Below, piece by piece: positions 53,331 to 61,799 of a stretch of DNA of 64,000 nucleotides (the stretch's first letter is position 1; every line of letters starts with the position of its first letter). The stretch is taken from positions 1-64,000 of the forward strand of contig DAOTTV010000187.1 of the NCBI GenBank assembly GCA_034437755.1. Reading direction: 5' to 3'. Under the pieces are notes generated by a model. The model was given only the letters and a program-made list of their open reading frames with translations, was not told the origin of the DNA and did not search any database. The DNA comes from JAUZRW01 sp034437755. GTDB lineage: Bacteria; Chloroflexota; Anaerolineae; Aggregatilineales; Phototrophicaceae. A program made the translations under genes and the position numbers.

Positions 53331-54890
53331 ATGACTGTAACGCACAAACGCCCCGAATACATCCAGATCGAAGCGCATGAAGATGTACCATCGGTGCGCG
53401 ATCGTCTCTCGTTCATTCGAGGACAGCGCGTGCTGATGATCTGGCCGGAAGAAGGCACAGCCCTCACACGTAAGCTCGATCTGGTGCTGGTACAGCGCGA
53501 AGCACGCCGTCGGGCGGTCCAACTAGCAATCGTGACGCACGATCCACAGGTGATCGACCATGCTCGCGATTTGAATATCAGCACCTTCGAGACGATCGGC
53601 GCCAGCGAGCGCACCCGCTGGAAGCGGGGACGCACCCGCGCCTTTTTACCGCGCCATCACAAGCCCGAAGATAACCCCGATCCCGAAGAATTGATGCCAA
53701 TCGCCAGTCGGGTACGATCATCGCGCAAGGGCATGTCGCGGGCATGGCAACTGACGATGAAAATGCTAGCGCTTGGTGCGCTAGGCGGGGTAATAGTCGC
53801 CTTTGTGTTCGTCCTCTTGCCATCGGCGACGGTTTATGTGCGCGTGGAACAGCAGATGATCGCCGTCGATACACAGATCATTGCTGATCCAACGGCGTTG
53901 GATGTCGATGTTGAGAACGGCGTGATCCCGGCAACGGTGTTACAAGCCCCCGTGCAAACCGTCCAACAGATCCAGACGACAGGCATCCAACAGACACAAG
54001 ATAATCGCGCGGTGGGGGTCGTCAACATCACTAACACCACGACACAGCGCATCAACGTCCCGATTGGCACGCAGGTTAGCACAGCGAATGGCATCATGTT
54101 CGCGACCACCGTCAATGAGAGCATCCCGGCGGGGGCTGAGCGCGAGATCGCCATCGAGGCCCTGCCCGCCTACTCTGGCACGGTCGGCAACGTCGCTGAA
54201 GGTAGGATTAATACCATCATCGGTGACCTGCGCGACGACCTGCGCGTGATTAACCGCCGCTCGACCATCGGCGGCGCACAGCGCACAGAACGTTTCGTCA
54301 CTGAAGACGATCGCGAACGACTGTTGCTGATGGTGCGTGGACAATTACAATCACTGGCATACTCTGCCATGGAGAGCCAGATTTTAGACGAGCAGGTGAT
54401 CGTCATTGAGAGCATCAACATCCCTGCCAGTGGTATCCGCAACGATTGGATTGATTACAGCCACGATGTCGGCGACCAGACCGACGTGCTATCGCTCTCG
54501 ATGCGTGCTGTAGTCGAGGGACTCGCGCTGGATAATCGCGTCGCCCAGCAGATCGTCTTTGCACGCCTCTCTGCACAGAAACCCGCCGATCTCGTCCTAC
54601 AAACTGAGACATTCGCTTACCAGCGCGGACAAGTCATTCCATCAGCGGATGTGATCCAACTGCAAGCGAGCGGGAGCGGGATAGCGGTCGCACGGGTTGA
54701 CGAAGAAGATTTGCAACGAGCGCTACGGGGGTTATCCGTCGGCGAGGGACGGGCGCTCATTCGCCAGCAGGTCAATCTCGCAGAAGGGCATGAACCGCAG
54801 ATCACGGTTACGCCCAGCTGGTTGGGGCGTTTACCTGTGTTGCCCTTTCGTATTCAGCTACAGATTGAAACTGGAGACGCAGACTCATGA
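53331..54890 (+). CDS. Membrane protein with baseplate J-like domain
   Basis: 519 residues from ATG 53331; a further in-frame ATG at 53274 lies in the intergenic hairpin region and is less likely. The N-terminal half (1-140) is soluble and basic, with a Rossmann-like TALTRKLDLVLVQREARRR helix. A membrane segment lies near 144-165. The outer part (about 170-500) contains the baseplate_J-type signature (VNITNTTTQRINVPIGTQV, FATTVNESIPAGAEREI and VGNVAEGRINTI). No phage structural genes are near, so this is a housekeeping membrane form. It precedes ruvX with a 4-base overlap. Confidence 0.78.
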   Translation: MTVTHKRPEYIQIEAHEDVPSVRDRLSFIRGQRVLMIWPEEGTALTRKLDLVLVQREARRRAVQLAIVTHDPQVIDHARDLNISTFETIGASERTRWKRGRTRAFLPRHHKPEDNPDPEELMPIASRVRSSRKGMSRAWQLTMKMLALGALGGVIVAFVFVLLPSATVYVRVEQQMIAVDTQIIADPTALDVDVENGVIPATVLQAPVQTVQQIQTTGIQQTQDNRAVGVVNITNTTTQRINVPIGTQVSTANGIMFATTVNESIPAGAEREIAIEALPAYSGTVGNVAEGRINTIIGDLRDDLRVINRRSTIGGAQRTERFVTEDDRERLLLMVRGQLQSLAYSAMESQILDEQVIVIESINIPASGIRNDWIDYSHDVGDQTDVLSLSMRAVVEGLALDNRVAQQIVFARLSAQKPADLVLQTETFAYQRGQVIPSADVIQLQASGSGIAVARVDEEDLQRALRGLSVGEGRALIRQQVNLAEGHEPQITVTPSWLGRLPVLPFRIQLQIETGDADS

Positions 54891-55330
54891 TAGGAAAAAT
54901 ACTGGGTATCGATCACGGTATCCAGCGCATCGGCGTGGCTGTCAGCGATGCACTCGGCATCTCAGCGCGTGAATTGCGTGTTATCGAGCGTCAGTCTAAG
55001 CGCGAGGACTTCGCCCTGTTGAACCAGATTGCCACACAGGAGACCGTCGTCGCGATTGTCGTCGGCATCCCGCACAACGACGCACCAGCAGGCGTACATA
55101 CCCAAGCCGATACCGTTCGCCTGTGGATTGAGCGTTTCAGCGCGACGACTGACTTGCCGATTATCGAATGGGATGAGCAACTAACGAGCGAAGATGCCAA
55201 AATCATGAGCAAGCAACAGGGGCGCGCAGTCGATGATCCGATCGACGATTTGGCGGCACGCATCATCTTGCAGAGTTACATCAACGCTGTACATGACGGT
55301 TTAGCAACGCCGCCCGATGCCAAGACCTGA
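54887..55330 (+). CDS. ruvX: RuvX/YqgF pre-16S rRNA nuclease
   Basis: 147 residues. RNase H-like fold: GIDHGIQRIGVAVSD near 6-20 carries the first catalytic Asp (D8), VVGIPHNDAPAG near 63 the middle segment, and WDEQLTSEDAK near 98 and DDLAARIILQSYI near 120 the remaining acidic residues. YqgF processes the 5' end of 16S rRNA; a Holliday-junction role was proposed earlier. ATG overlaps the stop of the preceding gene by 4 bases. The order alaS-x-ruvX-mltG is common. Confidence 0.92.
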   Translation: MIGKILGIDHGIQRIGVAVSDALGISARELRVIERQSKREDFALLNQIATQETVVAIVVGIPHNDAPAGVHTQADTVRLWIERFSATTDLPIIEWDEQLTSEDAKIMSKQQGRAVDDPIDDLAARIILQSYINAVHDGLATPPDAKT

Positions 55331-55418
55331 TGATGATCGATTTGCCTGTATAATGACACATACACGGGCACAAGCATATCTTGCCCACAATTGACGCATA
55401 ATACATGGAGAAGAGGCT

Positions 55419-56519
55419 GTGCGTGTTCTAAAATTTTTGTTCGCTGTTGGCGGATTAGCGATCGCTTTCGGGGGCGTTGTCTTCGCCTTCTTGTTGATTG
55501 TGTCCGGCGGGAATGTACGGGAATACGTGCGCGAGTCATACACGCGCATCATGCTGGCATCGCGCCGCGAAGAGCTGGATCAACCAGCAGGCACGGATGA
55601 TACCGCGCTGATGTTCCTGATCGAAAGCGGCGATACCCCGCGCACGATTGCGCGTAATCTACATGATAACGGTCTCATCATCGAAGAAGAGCTATTCATC
55701 GATTATGTGATCGCTGAAAATATCGACCGTCGCCTCGAAGCAGGCGCGTACTTCCTCAACCAAACGCAAACAATCCCCGAAATCGCGCATCAACTGACCG
55801 ACTCGCGCAATAGTAGCATCTTGTTCCGCGTGATCGAGGGCTGGCGACTGGAAGAAATCGCCATCAGCATCGATAGCAATCCACGCTTTCAGTTCACCGG
55901 TGAGGACTTTTTAGACGTGACGCAGACCGGCAATCAGATTGATCCGGTCATCGCTGAGAGCCTCGGCATACCAGCAGGTGCGACGCTAGAGGGCTTCATG
56001 TATCCCGACATTTACCAGTTACCGCCGAACATCACAGCGGTTGACCTGCGCGATACGCTGTTAGAGCGCTTCATGACACAGGTTGACGCGCAAATGATCC
56101 GTGACGCGCGCGATGCTGGCTTCACCATGCGCGATGTTGTCACGCTGGCATCCATTGTCGAGCGTGAGGCGGTATGGGACGACGAAAACGACCGCATTGC
56201 CAGCGTCTATCGCAATCGCCTTGATACGGGCATGCGCCTTGATGCTGACCCGACCGTCCAGTATGCTCTGAACGACACACGCGGATCATGGTGGGGACGC
56301 ATCACGCAGGCGGATTATGGCGGCGTACAATCGCCTTATAACACCTATCTCAACTTCGGTTTGCCGCCCTCACCGATCGCCAACCCCAATATCGAATCAA
56401 TCCGCGCCGTGATCTATCCGGAGAATACGGCGTATCTCTTCTTCCGTGCGATGTGTGATGGCTCGAACTATCACAATTTTGCCGAGACTTACGAGGAACA
56501 TCTCGCCAATGGATGCTGA
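55419..56519 (+). CDS. mltG: Endolytic transglycosylase MltG
   Basis: 366 residues from GTG 55419, with GGAGAAGAGG upstream. N-terminal membrane segment (about 8-28), a LysM-like region (IESGDTPRTIARNLHDNGLI near 67-86), and the YceG catalytic domain with FRVIEGWRLEEIA near 143, the catalytic Glu in LASIVEREAVW near 247, and RLDTGMRLDADPTVQYAL near 272. MltG cuts nascent glycan strands at the membrane and sets their length. It closes with the conserved TYEEHLAN motif. Confidence 0.93.
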   Translation: MRVLKFLFAVGGLAIAFGGVVFAFLLIVSGGNVREYVRESYTRIMLASRREELDQPAGTDDTALMFLIESGDTPRTIARNLHDNGLIIEEELFIDYVIAENIDRRLEAGAYFLNQTQTIPEIAHQLTDSRNSSILFRVIEGWRLEEIAISIDSNPRFQFTGEDFLDVTQTGNQIDPVIAESLGIPAGATLEGFMYPDIYQLPPNITAVDLRDTLLERFMTQVDAQMIRDARDAGFTMRDVVTLASIVEREAVWDDENDRIASVYRNRLDTGMRLDADPTVQYALNDTRGSWWGRITQADYGGVQSPYNTYLNFGLPPSPIANPNIESIRAVIYPENTAYLFFRAMCDGSNYHNFAETYEEHLANGC

Positions 56520-57342
56520 GGTACAGCCGCGCCGATTGTATCTATACGTCGTGTGGGGTGTCTTGCTGGTTCTACTGACGGGATGCGCGCTCATTCGCAC
56601 GCCGCCCGTCATCAAGATCGCGCTCGTGGCTCCGTTCGAGGGACGCTACCGTGCGATTGGTTACGACGCGCTATATGCGGCACAGCTTGCCCTGCGCGAT
56701 AGCGGGACAACGCATATCTTCCTGACAGCGATCGACGATGGCGGGCGCGTCGATCGCGCAGTCCAGCGCGCACAAGCCATCCAGCAAGATGACAGCATCG
56801 CGCTGGTGCTGGCATCGGGCATGTTCGCCGCACACCCGACGACACAACGCGCCTACGGTGACGTGCCGGTGATCGTCATCGGGCACTGGCACACGCGCCC
56901 GACCCGACCGAACGTGTATCTGCTAACCCACCCGACCATTGACGACGCGATTACATTCCGCGAGGATGACATTCTCGCGCTCGATCCAGGCGCTCGCACA
57001 CCGATCGTCGGCAGTGAGCTGCTCGCGCTCCCACAAGTCCCCGATCTCTACGATGACCTGAGCGCGATCACCGTCATCAGCAGTGGCAGTCCAGCGACAG
57101 ACGCGTTTCGTCAGCGATATATGGAGAGCGATATTTTCGTGCCAGAGCCAACGATCACGACGACGCTCGCCTATGATGCGATGACGCTGGCAATCGACAG
57201 CCTTCAGCGCGCTGTGCCGGTGGGTGATCTAACGCATGAGGGCTTGAACGGCACGACGCGCTTCGAGGATGGCTACTGGGTAAACGCACCACTCAACCGC
57301 TACGCTTACGTATCTGACACGCTCGATTTACTCGTGCCCTGA
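56509..57342 (+). CDS. Lipoprotein, periplasmic-binding-protein family 6-like
   Basis: 277 residues from ATG 56509 inside the end of mltG (11-base overlap); the longer frame to 56446 is inside mltG. A lipobox LLTGC puts the lipidated Cys near residue 26. The rest resembles branched-chain amino-acid binding proteins: IKIALVAPFEGRYRAIGYDA near 34-53, AAQLALRDSG and ITVISSGSPATDAFRQRY near 185, and YDAMTLAIDSL near 220. The protein is shorter than the usual 370 residues; the second lobe is reduced. No permease is next to it. Its 3' end overlaps the convergent phosphorylase gene by 37 bases. Confidence 0.75.
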   Translation: MDAEVQPRRLYLYVVWGVLLVLLTGCALIRTPPVIKIALVAPFEGRYRAIGYDALYAAQLALRDSGTTHIFLTAIDDGGRVDRAVQRAQAIQQDDSIALVLASGMFAAHPTTQRAYGDVPVIVIGHWHTRPTRPNVYLLTHPTIDDAITFREDDILALDPGARTPIVGSELLALPQVPDLYDDLSAITVISSGSPATDAFRQRYMESDIFVPEPTITTTLAYDAMTLAIDSLQRAVPVGDLTHEGLNGTTRFEDGYWVNAPLNRYAYVSDTLDLLVP

Positions 57343-58664
57343 TGCGTCCGGCTATCGATCACGCCGTAGAAATGCGGTAAGGGATCGACGCTGGCATCGC
57401 TATAGTGGATGGCAGTCTGCAAATAATCGCGGGCTGTTTCAGCCGAGGTCTCATCATTTGCGTGGATGCGGGCGACAAGATCGCCCTGCACGACTTGATC
57501 ACCGACGGTGACGAAAACTTCAACACCAACCGCCGGATCGACCGCATCACCTTTCTTAGCACGCCCTGCGCCTAATGCTAGCGCCGCCCGTGCGACGTGA
57601 TCCGCGCTGACAGTCTCGAGATAGCCGGCCTGTGGTGCAAGGACAGCCTGCTGAAGTGTCGCCTGTGGCAGTTGGGCGGGATCATCGACCATCTGCACAT
57701 CCCCCCCTTGATTGACGACCATCTCGCGGAAGCGATCGAAAGCCGCGCCCGCGTCTAGCTTGCGTTGGAGCAGAGCGCGGTTCTCGGCGCTGTGCGTCCA
57801 GCGATCGCCACGCCCGGCGAGTTGCAACATATAATCGGCTACCTGCAAACAATGTTCGACCACATCCGATGCGCCGCCGCCACGCAACACATCAATCGCT
57901 TCGCGCACTTCGAGCGCGTTACCCACCGTTTGCCCCAGCGGTTGATTCATATCCGACAGGAGCGCGACTACATCTCGTCCCGCATCAATGCCAATCTTGA
58001 CCATCTCCTGCGCCAGCGTGCGCGCCTCATCGACCGTCGCCATGAATGCGCCCACACCACACTTCACGTCGAGGACGATGCCATTTGCCCCGCCTGCCAG
58101 CTTTTTACTCATGATACTGCTGGCGATCAGAGGCAAGCTGGGGACAGTGGCGGTCACATCGCGCAGGGCGTAGAGCTTGCCATCAGCGGGGGCGAGTTCG
58201 CCCGTCTGCCCGGCGAGGATCAAGCCGTGTTCGTGCGCCATCCGATGAAAATCATCATCGCTGTAATCGACACGAAAACCGGCAATCGACTCCAGCTTAT
58301 CGAGCGTCCCGCCTGAGAAGCCCAGACCGCGCCCGCTCATTTTGGCGATTTTAACGCCACACGCCGCTACCAGCGGCAACACGATCAGTGTCGTTTTATC
58401 GCCGACCCCGCCAGATGAGTGCTTATCCACGATGTAAGCCGCGATGTCGCTCAAGTCCATCATCTCGCCCGAGCGCGCCATCGCCAGCGTCAGAGCCGAT
58501 GTCTCGGCGCGAGTCATGCCGGTGAAGTAAATCGCCATCATCAACGCCGCCGCTTGATAATCTGGCACGTTGCCTTGCGTGTATTCTCTAATGAACCACT
58601 CAATTTCATCTGACGATAGGGCTTGCTTATCGCGTTTTTTCTCAATAATATCAACTGCACGCAT
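57306..58664 (-). CDS. Pyrimidine-nucleoside phosphorylase
   Basis: 452 residues. It splits uridine or thymidine with phosphate. Family signatures: KHSSGGVGDKTTL near 82, SGRGLGFSGGTLDKLESI near 110, and the phosphate/ribose loop MSGRGLG region; helical N-terminal domain (1-65) and C-terminal PYNP domain (about 345-430, GYLETVSADHVARAALALG). The thymidine/uridine choice is unclear; the PYNP branch is more likely than DeoA from length. It is convergent with the lipoprotein gene, whose last 37 bases it overlaps. Confidence 0.92.
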   Translation of the reverse strand: MRAVDIIEKKRDKQALSSDEIEWFIREYTQGNVPDYQAAALMMAIYFTGMTRAETSALTLAMARSGEMMDLSDIAAYIVDKHSSGGVGDKTTLIVLPLVAACGVKIAKMSGRGLGFSGGTLDKLESIAGFRVDYSDDDFHRMAHEHGLILAGQTGELAPADGKLYALRDVTATVPSLPLIASSIMSKKLAGGANGIVLDVKCGVGAFMATVDEARTLAQEMVKIGIDAGRDVVALLSDMNQPLGQTVGNALEVREAIDVLRGGGASDVVEHCLQVADYMLQLAGRGDRWTHSAENRALLQRKLDAGAAFDRFREMVVNQGGDVQMVDDPAQLPQATLQQAVLAPQAGYLETVSADHVARAALALGAGRAKKGDAVDPAVGVEVFVTVGDQVVQGDLVARIHANDETSAETARDYLQTAIHYSDASVDPLPHFYGVIDSRTHQGTSKSSVSDT

Positions 58665-58694
58665 CGGGTACTCCTAGCCGAAAGTTCGTAATGT

Positions 58695-59306
58695 ATGGTT
58701 ACTATAATCGTTTGGATGTTTCTTTTCGCTATTGTCCATAGTGTAACAGCAGATGGGCGAATCAAGCAGGCTTTCAGCCAGACATTCGGCGAGCGCGTCT
58801 ATTACGGTTGGTATCGGCTACTTTACAATGTTTTGTCTGTGCTCATGCTCATGCCAATTGTCGTATCCTTATTGCGCCTCGATGGCATCATCTGGCAGAC
58901 GACGGGAGGGATCGCGTGGGGGTTACGCGCGATACAGGGCATCGGTCTCGTTGGTGCAATCGTCGCGCTCTTACAGATTGACTGGGCACGCTTTGCCGGA
59001 CTGAAGCAGGTCATCGCATGGAGTCGGGGTGATCCCTTGCCCTTGCCGACAGAACCCCTACAGATCAAAGGCATGTATCGCTATGTGCGACACCCGCTCT
59101 ATTTCTTCTCTCTGTTAGTCTTGTGGTTCACACCGACGATGACAACCGGCGGCGTACTCTTTGCGATCACAGCGACGCTATATTTCGTGATTGGCTCGCG
59201 CATCGAAGAGATGCGGATGGTCAACGCCTTTGGTCAGGAGTACGAACGCTATCAAGAGACGGTCGCATGGTTGATCCCATTCGCTAAATTCACTAGAAAT
59301 TCATAG
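58695..59306 (+). CDS. Membrane methyltransferase-like protein (NnrU/ICMT type)
   Basis: 203 residues with four or five membrane segments. The segment KGMYRYVRHPLYFFSLLV near 128 and EEMRMVNAFGQEYERYQETV near 172 match the isoprenylcysteine methyltransferase/phospholipid methyltransferase family (RHPxY and the EExxxxxxFGxxYxxY motif). The substrate is probably a lipid or a quinone, but this cannot be specified. It is divergent from the phosphorylase gene by 30 bases. Confidence 0.82.
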   Translation: MVTIIVWMFLFAIVHSVTADGRIKQAFSQTFGERVYYGWYRLLYNVLSVLMLMPIVVSLLRLDGIIWQTTGGIAWGLRAIQGIGLVGAIVALLQIDWARFAGLKQVIAWSRGDPLPLPTEPLQIKGMYRYVRHPLYFFSLLVLWFTPTMTTGGVLFAITATLYFVIGSRIEEMRMVNAFGQEYERYQETVAWLIPFAKFTRNS

Positions 59307-59386
59307 CGTCGCGCAAGATGTTTTTAATATATTGCACGTAAAACACATACTAAAGTCGATTTCAATCGTATTGAGGAAGGTTTGTT

Positions 59387-60079
59387 GTGACAAACAAAGT
59401 CAAAAACGAAGAGGCACAAAAGCGCCAACAATTGCTGATTCTGGGTGGGATTGCCCTCGCGGTTGTGGCGATTGTCGGTGTAATTATCGCTCTGCAATTC
59501 GGCGGTACGAACCTCAGCGGGGATTATGCTGGCATCGCGCAAGAACGACTCGAAGATGGCGGTTTCGCCCTTGGTGATCCTGACGCACCGATCACGATCG
59601 TCGCCTTTGAGGATTTTCTCTGCTCGTACTGCCAGACATATCAGCAAATCGTGAAAGAATTCATTGATGAGCATGTCCGCACTGGTGAAGCCCGCTTCGA
59701 GTTCCGCATGTTGCCGATCAGTCAACAGTCGAGCTTCGTTTTTGGCATGGTGGAATGTGCCGAGATTCTCGAACCCGGGAGCTTCTGGCAAGCACACGAT
59801 ATGATGTTCAACATCACCAGCACGACGGGCTTCGACACACAAACGGGACGCGATTTCACCTCTGATCTCGGTATTCCGTATGGCGAAATGCTGGATTGCG
59901 TGCGGGATGATGCCGATCAGTATCGCACCGATCAACAACTCGCCAGCCAATATCGTGAACGAATCACGGGTACGCCGTCTGTTGTGTGGCGTGATGCCGA
60001 CGGTAACATCCGCCTTGACGGTATCTCACGCCAGCCGAATAACGCTCAGCTATCGTCACTGGTGGAAGCCAACCAGTAA
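59387..60079 (+). CDS. Membrane-anchored DsbA-like thioredoxin-fold protein
   Basis: 230 residues from GTG 59387 with AGGAAGG upstream. Anchor segment (about 17-37), then a DSBA-like oxidoreductase: redox motif CSYC at 79-82 in FEDFLCSYCQTY, a helical insertion, and the cis-proline loop TGTPSVVW near 194. It catalyses disulfide formation or exchange in exported proteins; DsbB/VKOR is not in the window. The length and anchor fit Gram-positive and Chloroflexi types (BdbD-like). Monocistronic, ended by a terminator. Confidence 0.9.
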   Translation: MTNKVKNEEAQKRQQLLILGGIALAVVAIVGVIIALQFGGTNLSGDYAGIAQERLEDGGFALGDPDAPITIVAFEDFLCSYCQTYQQIVKEFIDEHVRTGEARFEFRMLPISQQSSFVFGMVECAEILEPGSFWQAHDMMFNITSTTGFDTQTGRDFTSDLGIPYGEMLDCVRDDADQYRTDQQLASQYRERITGTPSVVWRDADGNIRLDGISRQPNNAQLSSLVEANQ

Positions 60080-60109
60080 CGCCCGCCCGACAATAAAACG
60101 AGTCACCGG

Positions 60110-60137
60110 ACACGCCCCAGTAATCGGGGCGTGTTTG
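60110..60137 (+). terminator. Intrinsic terminator after the DsbA-like gene
   Basis: ACACGCCCC (60110-60118) pairs with GGGGCGTGT (60126-60134) around a 7-nt loop, followed by TT and a mixed T-rich run. Confidence 0.7.
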
Positions 60138-60139
60138 CG

Positions 60140-60168
60140 TTTATATTGATCGTTATCTCTGTTAAAAT
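60140..60168 (+). promoter_or_regulatory. Promoter of the nicotinamidase-like gene
   Basis: TTTATA (60140-60145) and TAAAAT (60163-60168) are 17 bases apart, about 40 bases before the GTG start at 60208. Confidence 0.45.
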
Positions 60169-60207
60169 GCAGGCATAGCCCGTTCAACCAACGAGAGGAT
60201 AAACACC

Positions 60208-61125
60208 GTGACATTTCCTGAGTTTTATCAGGCAGACAACGTCGGCACTTTATACACGCCATCAGCTAACGCCGCCATCACCAGCGGTACCCATGCCGAT
60301 GTCGCACCTGCTGATGAGGATCAAAAGCGCGTTGCCCTGCTCTTGATCGACACGCAGGTCGATTTCATCCATGAAGATGGCGCACTCAGCGTACCGGGTG
60401 CGATCGACGACACACGGCGCACGATCGAGTGGTTGTTCAACAACACGGGGCGTATCACACGCATTTATGCCTCGCTCGATAGCCATCTACCGATTCAGAT
60501 TTTTTCGCCCGCGTGGTGGCAAAACGCCGACGGACAACACCCAGACCCGTATACGATCATCACGCAGGAACAAGTGAGCGCCGGCGCGTGGCAACCACTC
60601 TATCAGGCGGATTGGTCACGAGAGTACGTCGAACGCCTTGAAGAGAACGCTAAAAAGCAACTGATGATCTGGCCTTATCACACGCTAATCGGCACGCTGG
60701 GGCACAATATCACGCCGGCACTATACGAGGCGATCACCTATCATGCCGCCGCCCGCAAAACGCAACCACGCTACATCGAGAAGGGGACGATTCCGTATAC
60801 CGAGCATTATTCGCTCTTCGAGCCAGAAGTCAAAAGTGAGGCTCTCAAAGGCGAGAGCGTGAACACCGACCTGCTGGAAGAACTGGCAGAGTATGACACA
60901 ATTTACGTCGCTGGACAGGCGAAAAGCCACTGCGTGCTGGAGTCAGTTGGGTCGATGATGCATTATTTCGATGATCGGCTCGAAGTAATCCAGAAGATTC
61001 ACATTTTAGAAGATGCGATGTCATCGGTACAGAGTCCGGATGTAGATTTTGAACAGATTGCGACCGATACTTTCGCGCGCTTTGCTGAACACGGTCTCAA
61101 CCTGACCAACACCCGCGAAGCCTAG
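60208..61125 (+). CDS. Isochorismatase-fold hydrolase, nicotinamidase-like
   Basis: 305 residues from GTG 60208. Cysteine hydrolase fold: catalytic D48 in LLIDTQVDF, zinc-site residues in SLDSHLP (D91, H93), and catalytic C242 in GQAKSHCVLESV. IWPYHTLIGTLG near 154-165 and the metal-site residues resemble nicotinamidase more than isochorismatase. The protein is longer than PncA (about 190-210) because of an N-terminal extension (1-40) and an insertion (about 180-215), so the substrate may be another amide. The conserved Lys lies in the inserted region and is not certain. Confidence 0.82.
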   Translation: MTFPEFYQADNVGTLYTPSANAAITSGTHADVAPADEDQKRVALLLIDTQVDFIHEDGALSVPGAIDDTRRTIEWLFNNTGRITRIYASLDSHLPIQIFSPAWWQNADGQHPDPYTIITQEQVSAGAWQPLYQADWSREYVERLEENAKKQLMIWPYHTLIGTLGHNITPALYEAITYHAAARKTQPRYIEKGTIPYTEHYSLFEPEVKSEALKGESVNTDLLEELAEYDTIYVAGQAKSHCVLESVGSMMHYFDDRLEVIQKIHILEDAMSSVQSPDVDFEQIATDTFARFAEHGLNLTNTREA

Positions 61126-61166
61126 GCAACACGTCGATCACTATGATGAGAGTGCTGTCGCTCTCA

Positions 61167-61799
61167 TCATGGTGTGCTGGTCGCGACGAGTACCGCCGGC
61201 AAGACATCGCGCAGGATGAACGCTGAACTAATCGCGATGAAGATCGCCGCGCCGACGTGAAACGGGTTCAAGCGCCCTGCCGGGCTCAACAAGAGGTCAT
61301 ACAGCCAGTAAATCACGATCGCGATTACCGCGCCAACATCCCGAAAGATCAACAACAAAATCAGCGATACGGTCACGTTCGAGGCGATACGCTCGCTATC
61401 CCAGCGCGTGGTGTATTCGTTAGCGCGGGGTTTATCTTTCTTCTGCGCGACATCCATCACGCCGCGTAGCGTCGTCAGCATCTCGCGCATTTCAGGATCA
61501 TTCTGGAAGCGCGAGAGAAGAACATAGGCTTTCTCATATTGCTTGCTCTCGATCAAGAAGCGCGCATAGTCTTTGGGGTTATCCGCCTTCGGCGCAGGTG
61601 GTTGCGCGTCGTCTGCTGGCGCGGATTGGCGAGCTTTCGCCTGTTCGATCTTCGCCTTGAGCGCTGTCAACATCTTCTGCGCGTCGGGGTCATCGCCCTG
61701 CGCGCGCAGGAGAGCGACCGCCTGCTTGACTTGCTTCTGCTTGACTAAATCGCGTACCTGTGCTTTCAGTTCGGCATCCATGTCGGCTAGTTCTCCCAA
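61167..61799 (-). CDS. Small membrane protein with helical N-terminal repeats, partner of CpaF-like ATPase
   Basis: 210 residues, not recognised. The N-terminal part (about 1-110) has two related helical units of TPR-like shape (VRDLVKQKQVKQAVALLRAQ, ARFLIESKQYEKAYVLLSRF), joined by an Ala/Pro linker. Two membrane segments lie near 140-160 and 175-205. It overlaps the ATPase gene by 13 bases, so the products are probably made together and may interact. Start: ATG at 61799, or ATG at residue 7. Confidence 0.72.
   Translation of the reverse strand: MGELADMDAELKAQVRDLVKQKQVKQAVALLRAQGDDPDAQKMLTALKAKIEQAKARQSAPADDAQPPAPKADNPKDYARFLIESKQYEKAYVLLSRFQNDPEMREMLTTLRGVMDVAQKKDKPRANEYTTRWDSERIASNVTVSLILLLIFRDVGAVIAIVIYWLYDLLLSPAGRLNPFHVGAAIFIAISSAFILRDVLPAVLVATSTP

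Noticed and set aside
53331..54890. Prophage remnant suggested by the baseplate-J domain
   Set aside because: No other phage gene, integrase or attachment site is near, and the protein has a membrane anchor in a housekeeping cluster.
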